The notes: generated by a model not told the origin, from the sequence alone. A stretch of 64,000 nucleotides of DNA from Plecoglossus altivelis (GCA_036571765.1 BROE01000010.1:12787057-12851056); one strand, 5' to 3'; numbered from the stretch's first letter, positions 48,801 through 62,563 are shown. Numbers and translations are program-made.

Positions 48801-49898
48801 CTGTGCTGTAGAGGGTGCTCATCTCACCCATCACCTTGTTCAGCTGGACAGACAAGGAGAATGCACTTGAGTACAAAAACAACAACATTATGTTATATTT
48901 CTGATCTACGATCAAAGATTCATGAAGACATCAGACTGGGCCTCAGCCCTAACATCTTGTGTTATGACTGACATTGATTATATGCCTTTGTGATGTGTGC
49001 ACGCAACTAACACGTGCGTACGGCTTTTGTGTGTGTGTCTATGTGTTTAATTTTGTGTGTGTAGCTCACATGAGCAGCCTTGTCTGCATCCAAGGCACCA
49101 GAACCTTTGTCCTGCAGGGAGATGAGCTGCAGTTTGATCTCGGAGTCGCTGATCTGGGTGATGGGAAACTTTTGAGACTCCTCTGACACGCGAGAATAAT
49201 ACTCTCCCCAGATAGCTCCCCGCCTCGACTGTAGAAAAGAAACACACGCAAACACATACATGGTCACATGCCCACGCTTACACGTGCTGGCACAGACCCT
49301 ACACCTGGCCACGCAGTTGTAAGCCTTGACAAGCCTTGTCAGGTAAATATTTCATTAAACCTTAGAGACTGATCTTTCTGTTGACGCAAGGTTAAGTATG
49401 AGGCACTGTCAGCCTGGGTGTTAACCATTACAATCACAGTCACCTTGGGAGAAGGTCTGTTCTGCTATCTGCTAGTACATTACTCGACTTGACTGTCAGC
49501 TAGCCCAGCCTATCACCCGAAAACCAGCTTGCTAGCAACCAGCTACTACCAGCCTACCATCCAACAAACTTTCAGCCTTCTACCTGCTTGGCTACTACCA
49601 AACTGTCTGGTGACTTCCAGCCTACCTAGCTACTATCAGCCGACCCAGCTACAACCAGTCTGCCAGCCTACCTAACTTCTACCAGCCCACTCACCAGTTC
49701 ATCCGAGTTTTCCTGGGTGATGTTAGTGTTGTATTCCCAAGAGGCCAGCGAGTACTGGTACATGAGGTGGGTGGCATTCTCATCAAACCTCTTCAGAAAT
49801 TCTCGGGCCTCGGTCTCTAAAGCACTTTGTCCCTCGACGCCTCGCAACCCACCCAGAACAAGAACCAGACCAAGGCCCAGGAGCAGCTTAGCAGACAT
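42890..49898 (-). CDS. ace2: angiotensin-converting enzyme 2
   Basis: Type I membrane zinc carboxypeptidase (M2 family) that removes the C-terminal residue of angiotensin II. Its collectrin-like part is a partner of neutral amino-acid transporters. Eighteen coding exons, minus strand: 49898-49695, 49228-49070, 48843-48750, 48030-47887, 47519-47404, 47219-47114, 46785-46688, 46330-46158, 46036-45810, 45604-45460, 45079-44981, 44880-44758, 44613-44435, 44335-44277, 44119-44022, 43824-43708, 43494-43297, 42995-42890. All phases match, giving 814 aa (human 805). A signal peptide ends near VEGQS. The zinc site is HEMGH at 382-386 plus the glutamate in EGFHEAVGE (E410). The collectrin-like region has RGRINDAFQLDDNTLEF, followed by one transmembrane helix (VWLVVFGVVMGVVVLMG) and a short cytoplasmic tail ending GEQTGF. 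No lesions. In vertebrates ACE2 can also serve as a receptor for some coronaviruses; nothing about that is inferred here. Confidence 0.97.
48441..48765. repeat. 30-bp minisatellite derived from the ace2 exon 3 / intron 3 junction
   Basis: About ten to eleven tandem copies of a 30-bp unit (TTAGGAGACTGGAGTGTACTGGCTCCAGGG in 30-bp register, written here as TTAGGAGACTGG, AGTGTACT and GGCTCCAGGG). The last copy includes the end of ace2 exon 3 (exon 3 ends at 48750) and its GT donor. On the ace2 strand each unit therefore repeats the last about 12 exon bases and the first about 18 intron bases. Open frames over it are repeat artefacts. Confidence 0.9.
49500..49690. repeat. degenerate CTACCAGCCTACC-type repeat in ace2 intron 1
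   Basis: Loosely repeated units such as CTACCAGCCTACC, CTACTATCAGCC and CTTCTACCAGCC run up to the exon 1 donor at 49694. Divergence between units is high, so the array is old. Confidence 0.6.
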
Positions 49899-50429
49899 GT
49901 TTCAGCTTGGTCTGACACACACACACTCTCTCTCTCTCACTCTCTGAGAGGCGCAGGGAACAGCGTTGACTTTTACAGCAGCAGTATTCTTCCCTTCCTC
50001 GACCTTTGGATAGACATGGGCAGGGTGGCGTCCTGTCTTGAAGAAGAGATTGGACATTCAGAAAGAAAAAGAGGGAGTGTGTTTGTGTATGTGTGTGTGT
50101 GTGTGTGTGTTTGTGAATGTGTATGTGTGTGTTTCTCCACGTGTGTGTTGTTGTGCCTTTACTATAGCCTTGATCCCTGTTCTACACAACACTTTATAAT
50201 AGGACCGTAAACTCATCAATCAAAACCACTTTTATCAAGATCAGATTCAGATTTATGATCTATAACCAGAACTGTGATGACTCTCAAAATTATTCATAAT
50301 TGTGTGTCTGTTATTCGAAAGATGCAACTTTTGAAGTGAGAGAACATGTAAACCTCTAAATATTTTAAGAAAACAATCCAACATGAACATAATACAAACA
50401 TAACCCTGCTGCACTACCCACACACTCCT

Positions 50430-50830
50430 CCATGCCCCTTCTCTCATTCCTGTTCCCCATTGTCTTCATTGTCCTTATCCTTTATCACCTCCTCACCCCC
50501 TTCTCTTTCTCCTCCTCTTCTTTCCCTACCCCTCCTCCTCCTCACCCCTTCCTCTCCCCTCTCCACTGTCACCTCCTCCCCTCCTCCTTCTCCTCTTTAT
50601 CGTTCTCCCTCTTCCTCATCCTGCACCTCCCCCTCCTCTTCCCCTGCCTCCTCCTCCACTCTCCTCCTCCACCCCCTCTCTTTCTCCTACCCATCCTCCT
50701 TCTCCTCTTCATCACTCCCCCTCTTCCTCCCCTGCCTCCTCCTCCCCCGCTCCTTGTCTTTCCCAGTCAGTTCCTCAGTCTCCGTTCCTCCTCCTTGCAC
50801 CTCTCGTTACCTCCCCCTCCTCCCCTCGAT
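50430..50830. repeat. polypyrimidine (CTCCTC) tract
   Basis: About 400 bases of C/T-rich sequence, mainly CTCCTCCTCC-type units, upstream of ace2. The long open frames on it are low-complexity artefacts. Confidence 0.9.
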
Positions 50831-52160
50831 TGTTTCAAATATAACTCTGGTCTTATCAGTTAAACTGACGAAGGCTCTATGGAAACTGCACTCCATGTAT
50901 CTTGGGCCCTAAAGTCTGCTATCAGGCCTGTTATCTGGTCTACGAGGGGTAAAGGTTGTCATTATTTAAGCATGATTAGAAATCCCTGATAACAAATGTC
51001 TTTGATTACGACCAACGGTCAGGTACCATTCAAGTGCCATTGACTGGTCCTGGGTAGACAATCTGGAACACCGGACTATTTTCATACTAAGGTGTTCTGT
51101 TCAGTTACCTTTTGGACAGCAGCTTACAGAAGATGATCTCCTCATTACATTTTGGTTGTACTTTGTTTTGGCAGTGTGATGTTTGCCATCTAGACATGCA
51201 AACTGGGCATGAAACATAAACAATGTACCAAACATTGAAAAAGGTTTAAGAAGCATTTGGATCAGTAGAAGAACCTCCTGGAAAAGGTTGTCCAGACATT
51301 TACATTTCAGCTTGGCTTTGTATATGATTATATATTTGTTTGACTTCCTTATTGTGTTTTTTTTAAATCAAAACCAGCGGCCGCAACAAGGAGACGAACA
51401 CAGCCAATTACTGCCCCTTAGTGGATACAGTATGAACTTCACAAAAGTGTAAATAAACTAATTATGCCCAAATTAAATAAACACTAATACAAATGACACA
51501 AAACTTAACATGTATGGCTTATGGTACTAATAAAATACATTTTATGGGGTGGGAAAAGGCAACTTGCCCCTTTCTTACTTGATCGCGAGTAACGTGATGT
51601 GTACAGACAAACACAACGTTTTTCAACGTGAAAATAAAGTGAAATATAAGACAAGAATTGACAATACTACTGAAAACGAAACTACTTCAATACATACCAA
51701 TCATAGGGCAGAAATTCAAATGCAGGAGTCAGTCACGCATTTCAGCCATTTCTCAGGCTAAAAAAATAAGGGATAACTTGTATTTAAGGGATAACTTAAT
51801 ATATAATTAATGGACGAGGCCCCCGGTCTGCCAGCATTTTTACTTGAACCTTGTTAGGTCTGGTAATATCACGCAAAACTTTTGATAAAATGTGCCTGTG
51901 CCTTGTGAGGGAGTAGACTGGTAGATTAAAGTGAATTGTACATGACCAGATAGTCCACTAAACCGTGACGCATCTACCTGCTCTATCCCTCGTCCAGCGC
52001 TCTGCTCAACCCTGGCTCAAACCCAACCCTGAACGCCACAAACCCCAAAATATCAAGTTTACTAACATCGGACCGGAATAACCTCAACCGGGTTGAACAT
52101 TGTGTTCTATACAATTAGACATAAACGAAACACTTGAGATTTAGATGGTCAAGGGATGTC

Positions 52161-52287
52161 ATGTATGTATGTATGTATGTATGTATGTATGTATGTATGT
52201 ATGTATGTATGTATGTATGTATGTATGTATGTATGTATGTATCTATGTATGTATGTATGTATGTATGTATGTATGTATGTATGTATG
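52161..52287. repeat. (ATGT)n microsatellite
   Basis: About 31 ATGT tetranucleotides with one interruption (ATCT at about 52240). It lies 450 bases upstream of the nhs ATG. Confidence 0.97.
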
Positions 52288-52479
52288 TGTACATACATGT
52301 TGGATATGTTAAAGTCTGATGACATAATATGCGCTGAATACAGTTGCCGCTCAAATTTCTTCACTAGCTGCCGATCCTGAATCTGGCTCCAGTGCGTAGC
52401 AGCTCCAGTACGGGTATTTGACTTCTCTTCCTCTAAAATCCTCTCACGCTCTATACACTGAAGCAATGAGAAGCGAGCA

Positions 52480-52731
52480 TCGTGGAGGCTACGGCGGCGA
52501 CCGGGGCAGGCGCACCACCGACCACTGTATGCGGGCTGGCTGGCGGCGCGCTCCGGCCGTGTGAGAGAGTGTGTGCGCGTGTGACTAGAACGTCGCAAAG
52601 GATGGAGGATATTAAGGAGAGATTGGGAATTTTGAATTGAGGAGGGGACAACGAGACAACTGCTCTTGGATTCTATTTATTTATTTATTTATTCCTCCAT
52701 AGGGTGGGATTGGAATTATTCCGCATGCAAG
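52480..52731 (+). promoter_or_regulatory. CpG-rich 5' region of nhs
   Basis: Dense CpG and high GC between 52480 and 52600 (for example GGCTACGGCGGCGACCGGGG), unlike the surrounding AT-rich DNA, followed by an ATTT-rich stretch and the nhs ATG. No TATA box. This fits a CpG-type promoter and 5' UTR. Confidence 0.5.
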
Positions 52732-53011
52732 ATGCCGTTCGCCAAACGGATCGTGGACCCCCAGTTACTGTGCAGGCATCCGATTCCCAACGACGAGGGG
52801 TTAGTGTTCGAGGATCTAGGCTCCGTCACAAGTGTCGTTTTGGCCCGAACCCTGCGGCAGTTGTCGGAGCTGGCCAGACACGCCTGCTCGTTATTCCAGG
52901 AGCTTGAGAATGAGATTCTCACCGCTAACCAGCGGGTCTGGCACCTTCAGACCAAAATAGGCAGGATACAACAGACCGCCAGCTCTTTGGACCCCAAAAA
53001 GGAAGCAGTGC
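52732..53011 (+). CDS. nhs: Nance-Horan syndrome protein, first coding exon (partial gene)
   Basis: Actin-remodelling regulator; NHS proteins carry an N-terminal WAVE-homology domain and act at cell junctions and lamellipodia. The exon encodes 93 aa plus one base, beginning MPFAKRIVDPQLLCR and containing LARTLRQLSELARHACSLFQ and ANQRVWHLQTKIGRIQ, and ends at the donor GTAAGT at 53012. The MPFAKRIV start and synteny favour NHS over NHSL1/NHSL2. The long proline/alanine-rich insert of human NHS exon 1 is absent; the acidic NDEGLVFEDL takes its place. The remaining exons lie beyond the window. This gene is head-to-head with ace2. Confidence 0.88.
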
Positions 53012-54220
53012 GTAAGTACCCACGGACAGAAATGTGGAACATTCTCGCAAGGTTGTGTGTGTGTGCGCGTGTGTTTGTTTGATCTGTTCGGGGCCATGGG
53101 CATCGCACTGCGTCCAGAACTGAGAGAAGGACACGCGCCTCGGTTTTCACCGTACCCACCGCCGCAGCCGCACTAGCAACTCCAATTGAAATGTCTCACA
53201 CGGATGCATGCGCACACACCTGCATCGCACCGGAGAGATACATGTGTGTGGGTTCCATTATCACGAGGACACTTAGTCACTCGACTCGATTTATGGGCTC
53301 GCTTGTTATTTTAGACGTGTCGGTTGATTTCAATGTGAGCCAGATTCCAGGTCATTGGTGTCGGTTGTGTGTCTGCCTGTGTCCGTCGAGGGCAAGTCTA
53401 CGAGGGGCGTATAGGCTGCAGAACAGCCGGAGATGGCCCCAAAATACCCACCACCACCACCTGAACCCCCACACGTCTAGAAACACAGACTATCTAAATG
53501 AATCCCGTTTGGGGAAATACAAGATACAAAGGTAGAATATGAATTCTGAAATGCATTTTGGTGCGCGAGATCCTTGTTGACACACATTGGCTTGCATCTC
53601 CCGCGCTCCCCGCGCTTCTGCACGAGCAAACCCAGCCTTCTCCAGCGGCATCACGGCATCAATTATGGATCTGCAAGGAGATGGCGAGGCTGGAAGAGAT
53701 GGTGAGGCGGGAGGAGATGCTCGTTGCAGGGGATTCATAAATAAGTGATGGCTTGATGGTCTGCTATGGGTGTTAATACCGCCAGATGTGTGATCAAACC
53801 AGAAGCTAATTTTACGGTTTGAGGCCTAGTCAGGGCAAAATTCGGTTCTGTAGTAAGTCTGTAAGCCTGTAATAGGCTATTGTTTTTATTATGGTTAATG
53901 TTTTTATGCATATTATAAGCACTTATTAGGTAATCATCCTTAGTCATACATATGTAATACATTTGTGAACACTTCAAAGGCCTTATTATTCCTCAAGCAT
54001 GGCTGTTTGACTGCATGTGCAATAGTGCAGTGAAGTTGGCTAGCCTACTTCTACTCTGTACTCACCTTTGCTACACCCAGCTGCGAAAACGGAAAACCTA
54101 AAACTTAAAACTGTCTCTCTCCACCTTAAAAGTATCTCCATACATCTCCCTTACTTTACTCTTTCTAACTCGAACTCTGTTGCTCTTTACCTGTTTCTTT
54201 TTCAGTTTCTCTCTCTCTTC

Positions 54221-54222
<2 letters not shown>

Positions 54223-54274
<52 letters not shown>
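54223..54274. repeat. (TC)n microsatellite
   Basis: About 26 TC dinucleotides inside the inferred nhs intron 1. Confidence 0.95.
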
Positions 54275-54277
<3 letters not shown>

Positions 54278-57200
54278 AGTCCGTCACTCTCCGTCCGCCA
54301 GCACCCAGCATATCTCTCAGTGCAATACAGTACACCCCCACACCATGGGATGCACACTCCCGAGTGGTACACACACACGCCAGTGGCAGACACAGGTTCA
54401 AACACTAACATGTTCTCTCTCTCCGTCACACACACATTCACACGCCTATAATCAGTAATACCAAATTATTTACTGTCTGTCCAAACAAACAGTAATGCTG
54501 GAAATAGTAGAGAGATGTGGTAATGGCCACCAGACAGTCTTTTCTGAGCCAAAGTTCAAAGTCCAGGTGTCACCTGTGGACAGGGGAAGGGGCTGATTGG
54601 TGGCGTACGCATGTTGGTGGTGGGGTACGGTGGGGGGGATCTGGTCCCACTCCTCATCAGCTGTTGCTGTTGTAGCCTGCTGCTACACACCCTGTCTCTG
54701 CCTCTGGAGGTAGGGACCAGGGAGAGAGTCAAGAATCTATGAGAGCATGTGTGTGTTAGAGAGAGAGAGAGGCACAGACACAGAGGGCGTGTATTTAGGA
54801 GAGTGAGTGTATGAGCATGTGTATATGTGTACAAAAGATAGAAAGACAGATAGAGTAGAGTGTGTGTGTGTGAGAGAGAGAGAGTGTGTGTGGTATAGCC
54901 CAGGGCAGTGAGGCCTGCTCCATGTCTCAAAGTCTGCATGGTAACAGCAGTCCAACAGCAGTATGCAGAGAAAGGCGTGCTCTAACCTTTCACTACAGCG
55001 TCCCTCTCTCTCCCCTTCTGCATTACACACACATGCTCTTTCTCTCTCTACCACTCATACACACACGCACGTTTGCTCTCTTCCACATATTTATTGTGTG
55101 TATTGACCAAGCTGTTTAAAATTTATAGATGAGTCTCAGTAACCCGACATAAAATAACCCGAACATCCCTGTCTTGCCCTCCTCTACCTCTCTGTCCTTC
55201 TCTTTTAACCATCACCTTCTCTTTCTTATCATACCTCTCTCCCTCCCACTCATTTTCTCTCTGTCTCTTTTACTGTTATCTCTCTGCCTCTTTCTGTCTC
55301 TCTTTTCATTTATATTTGAATGTTTGCCCTATGGGTTCTGAGTGTGTTTGTGTCGTAGGTCACAGAGGATAGACGAGGTATGCAAGGACAGATTCTAGAG
55401 TTCCCCGCTGCATTTTCACACACGAACAAATGTTATTCTAAGAAATCCCCCCACCACTCTTCTTCCTCTCCCCCATCCCCCCTCTTCCCCACTCCCCCCT
55501 TCCCTTTCCTCCTACCATGCCCTACTTCCGTCATGCCAGAGGAGGGTGTCCTGATGTCTGCTACCAGCAGGTTCATCTTTAATGACTTTCAGTCACCCAG
55601 GAATGCACACACACAGAGACACACACACACACACGATCCATTGCAGGTCAAACACCTGTACTCTAATTAAGGGTTACCAAGAGCCCCTTATGGAAACGAA
55701 TCAAGTCTCTCACCTGGAAGCGTAGGTTCACTTCATAAAACTTGCTTTCCAGAAAAAAGTCATCTTGGGTTGAGAGAGAATCACACCAGACTAATATAAA
55801 AAACGTAAGAATAATGAATAGATCAGAGACAAGGAAATGGTCAGCTACAAAGTCTCTCTAAGGCTTGAGGGTCACATAGCTCATTTTACAGCTAGTCTAC
55901 AGAGTCACACAAATATGAAACTATTTTGTGATATAAACATGTCAATGGATATTAAAATGTAAGGTAGACATACAATATCATTCATAGTTTAAGAACTGAG
56001 CAACCTGTTATGATTAAGAAACTCCAATGGTAAATCCTTTATGGTAAATCCTAATGGTAATTCCTACCACAGCGGTTCTACTATACCAATGCATTTTGCT
56101 GATGATGCCCGGACCCACACACACGCACACCAAGTTCTGTGCTCCTCCATCCTCAAGTTTCCATAGATACCACATAAACATAAAGCAACAGTGTGAGGTC
56201 AGGAGAAAGCTTTGTCGTGACGGCGTTTTCCCACGCCTGCTGACAGGCGCGCAAACCAAGCGCACGTCATGAGTCAAGAAAAGCGATTGAGTCTCATTTC
56301 AAAGGACAACAGTTTTTCTAACTATTCTGACCCACAAAATTCTACATGAGGCACTGACATGGCACAGGACAATGCAGCACATGACCTGTACTGTAGAACC
56401 AGATCATGTGCATCAGTTCACAATAAAAGTATTTAAAAATGGTAAGAGTTACCACCAGCAACATTATGTTTTTATTACATGTATTTCAGACCATCTGAAT
56501 TGGCTACTAGATGGTATTGTTCAATTTATGTCTACTGACTTCATAGGATTTGGTATGCATCCGGAAAGTGTGGATTACTGTGTGGATTTTTGTAAAACAT
56601 TAGGATAGGTTTTCTGTTTTCTGGAAATGTGAATGAATTTTGTAATCTAATTTGAACTCCATTAGTGCATTTGAAACTTCAAATCCTCAACAACAAAAAA
56701 ACCTTTATTGTGACTGTGTTTTCTTGGAACATCTCCTGGCATGATATTAGCATTCCAAATATTTCCAGACACCCCCATGACCAATGTACACGCAAACAAA
56801 AACCATAGGCACACACGCACTCAGACGGTGCTGACCACCCTGGCGCTCTCTCCCATCCATGTTGTTCCTGGTCTCCCTCACTCTCTTTTGGCCTCCCCAA
56901 CTCCCCCCCTACCCCTTCTCCACTGACCTCTCTCTTACGTTAGCATTTCGTATTCTGATTTAAGTGCTTTTTTCCTCTAGAAGTAGATAAACATTAAAGT
57001 TGCATGGAGAGTACAGACAGACAGATAGACATGTAGCCAGAGACACAGTCAGCCAGATGGACATTCAGACAGACACACAGGAGCAGAACAAGAGCTTGGT
57101 GAACTCTGCTGAACCTGGAGACTGGGGACTGCACACACATACACACACACACTGCCTACTGAGAATTTTACGTAAAAAGTGTTACCCTTGTGTTACTTTG

Positions 57201-60200
57201 CTACTTAGTCCAGACGAAGCGCACACACCCTTTCAGTTTCCACCACATCAGGGTGTAACCAGGGTGTCCACTCAGGCTTTGACCTCGCATGACCAGAAAA
57301 AAGACTGCACAGCTAGGGACAGTTGAACACAGGAATGGTGTTTATTCAACAAAATACAATAACAAAATGCAAAAAACAACAACATAAAAACACTTCCCAA
57401 TGGAGGTAAAGGTCCACAGTCAGGTCACATCTCATTGGGGCTCTGTAGTCTTGTTTAAAGAGGGAAACAAAGTAAATCATCTGTCATCTGTAGCTCTGAC
57501 TGTGGGCGTTCTTCCATCTCCCTCCCTGGCCTGGCCAGCTGATACGCTGTCGCTCCCAGGATTAGCTGACGAGTTGAAGTGTGGTCCTTGTTACCTCGCT
57601 GGAACCCGCGGTACGTCCCCTGGATCACCTGACTCCAAGCTACCACACCACACACACGCACTCCAGAAGCTATCCAACATTGGGACGTGGTGTTCCGACA
57701 TCTGAGGTTTCTGTTCATGTATGCAAATACAATTTGTAAAACTGCAAGGCTCTACCTCCCTGTTGTTCCTCGTGGTCAGAGAAAGAGAGTGAGATAGTGA
57801 GTGGAGGGGAAATGAAAGAGGAGAAGGAGAAAAACAGATAGATAACTCGCTCCCACGCATGCTCTCCTTTCCCACAATCAAACCAAACCAAAAATAGCCT
57901 GCCCTGTACAGTTTATCTAGTGAGCACACACACAACCACACACACATGCATGACCAGCACTTGGATGTCTCTCAGAAACATTTTCTCCTCAGGAAAAAAA
58001 ATAGATAATAATCTTCTCATCCTAATTAGACCACTGTCAGAGTGTGGGCTGAAAACAAACTTGACTGTCTGTGCGTGTGTTTGCGTGTCTGTGTGTGTCT
58101 GTGTCTCTCTGAGTGTTTCTGGGTGTGTGTATCTGTGTGGTGAATAGCTGTGTGTGTATCTGTGTGAGTCTGTGTCTCTGTCAGGTGGGTGTGTGTCTTA
58201 CATCTCTGTGTATGTATCTGTACGAGTGTGTGTTTGTGACTGTGTGTTGATGTGTCTAGTATGCTGCCCATGTATAGTCTTTTCAGAAATGTCCATCATT
58301 GTGTTTCAGAGGCAGTCAACAGGACTATACCCACACAATAAAATGGACAGACACAAATGCAGGAAACAGGCACATGGATAAACACACACGCCTAATCACG
58401 CAAAGTCAGTTCTGTTTTCAACCCTCTTTATTACTTGTCCACACACACAGAAGCGCAAATGGAAAGATGCATACAGGAGAATTAAGACCAGGTCAATACG
58501 ACATCTGAGCTGGAAGAGCACCTAATATTAAACATAACCTTCAGTCCTTGCATGTAATCTTCTTTATGCTGTCTCCTGCGGGTATATTCTCTGTGACATT
58601 TGTCTGTTTCGTGCGTGTGCAGGCATTCGAAATTCGTGTGAGCATGATAAACAGCGGCTGGAATGAGTGATAAGCACGCAAGCGTGTTGATCAGTTTCAG
58701 GAGTAGATCCCTATGATCCAGTAGTAAACCATGTGGATCATCAGCACACACACATTGCGAAACAAAATAGTTAATCTGCCAACTAGTTTTATATCACATC
58801 AGATACTAAGAGGTGTCTGTTCTGTTATAAACAGCAACGGATCCCACACGCATACATGCACATGCACATACATAGAGGGAGTCCCCTGGAAATCACACAG
58901 AGCAGTTAATTGTAATTTCCTGCAACTGTAATTATTTGACTGCGTAGAGATAATGACTAGACTAGAGTCTGTTCTGACACTGTTATTACATTCAGCCTGT
59001 TAGAGATCAGGCAAGCACACACACTGACCTTTCCTCCCCTGACCTCTTCAATTCTGTCCCCTTCTTTTCTTTGTCCCCACCCCTCCTCTCTTCACCCCTC
59101 CTCTCATTTCCTCACATCTCCTGTCCTCACCTCTCCTTTTTTTCTCCTCTCCTACAGTAGCAGCAGCTGTGTTAGCCTCCAGCAAGCTAGCATGTCTCAA
59201 GCCTGTCAGAGGACTGCATGTCAGTCTGTTTATCTAGCCATAGAAAGCACATACTACCAAGCCTCTGAGGACAGATACTACAGTCACAAACACACACACA
59301 CTCTTCCATTTTCACACACACCGTTCAGCCAAAGGGTCTCTGTGTGTGTATAGGTCTCAAAGTAGGGAGTAGTGATAAAAGGAGGTTGGGTGAGTGAGTG
59401 TAAGATCGGACATGCATCGACATAGGTCTAATCCTGATCACAGCGGTGATCTGCTGTTCTCTCCCCTTTCACTGTTTTCCAGACAATAACCTTCATCAAT
59501 AACCATTATCCACTCATTTATAATCTTTATCTTCTCATCTAGAATCTATATCCCTATATACTTGACAGATTTTCACAACTGTTGCATGAAAAAAAAAAAA
59601 TCTTCACAAAACTGTACACCAAAAACCAAGTCTTCAAACAAAAATTCCCAAACTTCTAGCAAAATCAAACATCCCCTATGAACCATTTACGTAGCCTATG
59701 CTTGAAAATCAAACTATGTTTTCAGGTCATAAACACGGATATATATAAACGCAATGGAGTAATCATTACACAACATCAAAAATGGCATGAAGTTATCATA
59801 AATATAAAGACATATTGAAGGTATATATATATGCAGTAAATGTATTAAGCAATACAGAAAATATTATAGTTACCATCAGATCTTAGTACTGTCAACCAAG
59901 AATACAGAAAAACTGTAAAAACCCTGTGGGGTGCTGGATCCAGCCTCCAAAACACTCTACACCTATGTCACCACAGGCCAATTCCATTTCATGTAGAGAT
60001 TTGCCCTAGTATATGAGTTTTGGTCATAGGTCTTCCAAATCCACACAATGAAAAACTGTTGAGGTGAGAAAAGGGCTGTATGGTGGAGTTTTTGAACAGT
60101 AAAAACTGATGGTTGATGTTGAACCATTCTTATATGCCAAAAGCTGACATTGTCCCAAATTGGAAACAAGTGTGAACAATGTTGAGTCATTGTGTTTAAC

Positions 60201-62563
60201 ATATGTCCACCGTGTTGTAGTTGTGTTTACTGTATGCTGCCTGTGTTTTTTCCAAATGTTTTGGTAAGTGAAATGTCTTTAAAGATTTTCAAAAAGAGTG
60301 TCTGATTCGACATATGAGATAAGGCGACTCATAATTTTGCATAAAGATTGTGGTTTAGTGTTTTAGCATTTCTATGTAGAACCTCTATAATATAATCCAG
60401 AAGCTATATCATTTAATCTAGACCCATAATATTATCATCTAGAATCTCTGTCCTCTAATCTAGACCCAGTATCTTGTCATTTTAAACTTCACTTCTCTAT
60501 ATAGACATGTTATCCTCTAGTCAAGAACATTTAGTTCTAATAGGCACCATTGTTGAGTCATTACAACTGTCTGCCAATTGGGATGCAATCCCAATGTGTC
60601 ATCCACACAAACAGTACACCTACCCACATGTATACCTGTCCCCACACACACACACTCACACACACACACACGTATCCACACTGTACACATGCACATGCAC
60701 ACACACACACGCCTACACACACAAGCACGTTGACACGAGCACTTCAACACGCAAATCGACAGATTGTTTTCCACCGATATCCCCAAAACGTGTTGTGTTT
60801 TGACTCTTTCGGCCAATCCCATCTCTCTGTCTGTAATACACACATGCTCTGACATGCACTTACACTCTGTATTTACAACCGCGTGTGACATCAGCATGCA
60901 TATTCAGTGACACCACAGCCGACTGCACGCACACCCATCTGTTACTGCGACAACACAGACAGGCTTTCCACTGGTAGTGAGAGGCACTTTGGAGACAGCG
61001 AGAGAGAGGGGTGGGGGAGAGAGAAGGAAGAGTGGGGAAAAGGGCAGGAGAGAGGGAGGGCAAATGGGCGGTAGACACAAAGAGACAGACAGACAAATGA
61101 TAGACAAATGAGCTGGAAAATACAGGTGGGATGAGGTGGCCGTAGAGCCAGAAGAAAACAGGACACTATTCTCTAGAAACGTCCCAGGGCAGTTGGCTTG
61201 TGCATCCTATCGCTGAGGTCGGAGGGCCCAGAGGATTATATGAGGTTGTCACATGGAGATGTCTGTTCTGTCTGACAGACTTTCTCACTGAACACGGCTA
61301 AAGTAGCATCTCATGTCCTTCATTAGGACTGTTAACTAGTTATCATTGGCAGGGACAGTTTTCAGCACGATAGTGAAGGCACACATACTGCAGCTAAAGC
61401 ATACCTACTTGTTCTTCCCAACCAAGTCTAATATTCAAAGTCTAGCCGTAAATTTAGTTGAAAATGGTCTCAATTTTCTGCTGTGCTTGTTATTATATGC
61501 ACTGTTTGTGTTGCTTGGGATAAAGGTTTTTTTGAAAGGGTTTTTAGTGTCATTGAGATGGTCTGTGTGCATGTATTGTTATTCCACTTCTTGGTATATC
61601 TGCCCTTTTGAAACAGAGGATGGAGACACTATTATCCTGCAGTGGCCCCTCCACTGGGGATATAAATTGGGGGCGTCACAGAGACCGTTGGTGACTGTGG
61701 CCCAGGTTCTGATGTTCCAACTCAGCTCTTACTGGAGCCTCCCCAGAGCCTCCTTCACACCCTTTTCAGGATATTTTGTACGTTTTGTATATTTCGTGAT
61801 CGTGATACTCTGACGGTGCCGCCACTGTTGGAGTGGAGGGAGAATATTGCTTGTTTAAGTGGTTTGTGCTGCTCCTGTGTGGTGTGATGGTGCTAATCAT
61901 GCTAAAGACCTTAACCAGGCCCTGGCTAGTCTGCTAAATCCCTTGGTAAACCAACAGATTAGCCCAGAGAGGTCATCTGATGGAGGCTAATCTGATTACA
62001 GCCATGCTAAGCAGGAGCACCAGTCAGGACATTGGCTAATGACCTGAACACTGATAGCGGGCCGAGGAGTACACAGTACCAGACAACATATACAAACTGG
62101 TAGAGAGAGAGGGAGAGAGAGTAGTTGCCAGACAGCATGAGGGCAAAGGGAGAGAGAGTATCCAGTGATATCAATAATTCCGGTGTTTAACCTGTCTCTT
62201 TGATCTCCTAGACACATCCACACAAACATACTTCCGCTCATACATAACCAGTCATGCACACACCCACACCAATACACATCTGGACAGACTAACACAACCC
62301 ACTGGACTTTTTCTGACATCTCGCGGAAAACCCCCTGATTGTACCTGGCGTCACTGATTGGACATGCTTGTTTCCACAGTGACCCCTGTAAACACCATGC
62401 TAACGGAAGTACCTTTGGAAAACATAAACCAACACACACATCATATACACAAGCAAAGGCTAACACACAGAATAACACAGACCACTAAAATCTACTTTAA
62501 ATATAGAGATTAAATTGAACATAAAATTCCCGCCTAGTCAAAGTCTGTTTTTGTCCAGAACTG

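Larger units (their letters stand above)
49899..52731. other. head-to-head intergenic region between ace2 and nhs
   Basis: Holds the ace2 and nhs promoters. It contains a polypyrimidine tract (50430-50830), the long (ATGT)n microsatellite (52161-52287), and at its right end a GC/CpG-rich stretch at about 52480-52600 that fits the nhs promoter and 5' UTR. No gene is recognised in between. Confidence 0.6.

Noticed and set aside
48468..48811. Long open frames on both strands rich in LEPVHSSLLT / GDWSVLAPGLG repeats
   Set aside because: They are translations of the 30-bp minisatellite; the frame is open only because the unit length is divisible by three.
61346..61813. 155-aa plus-strand open frame with hydrophobic segments
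   Set aside because: Begins at a non-ATG codon, is unlike any family I know, and lies in an AT-rich intron; chance is the simplest explanation.
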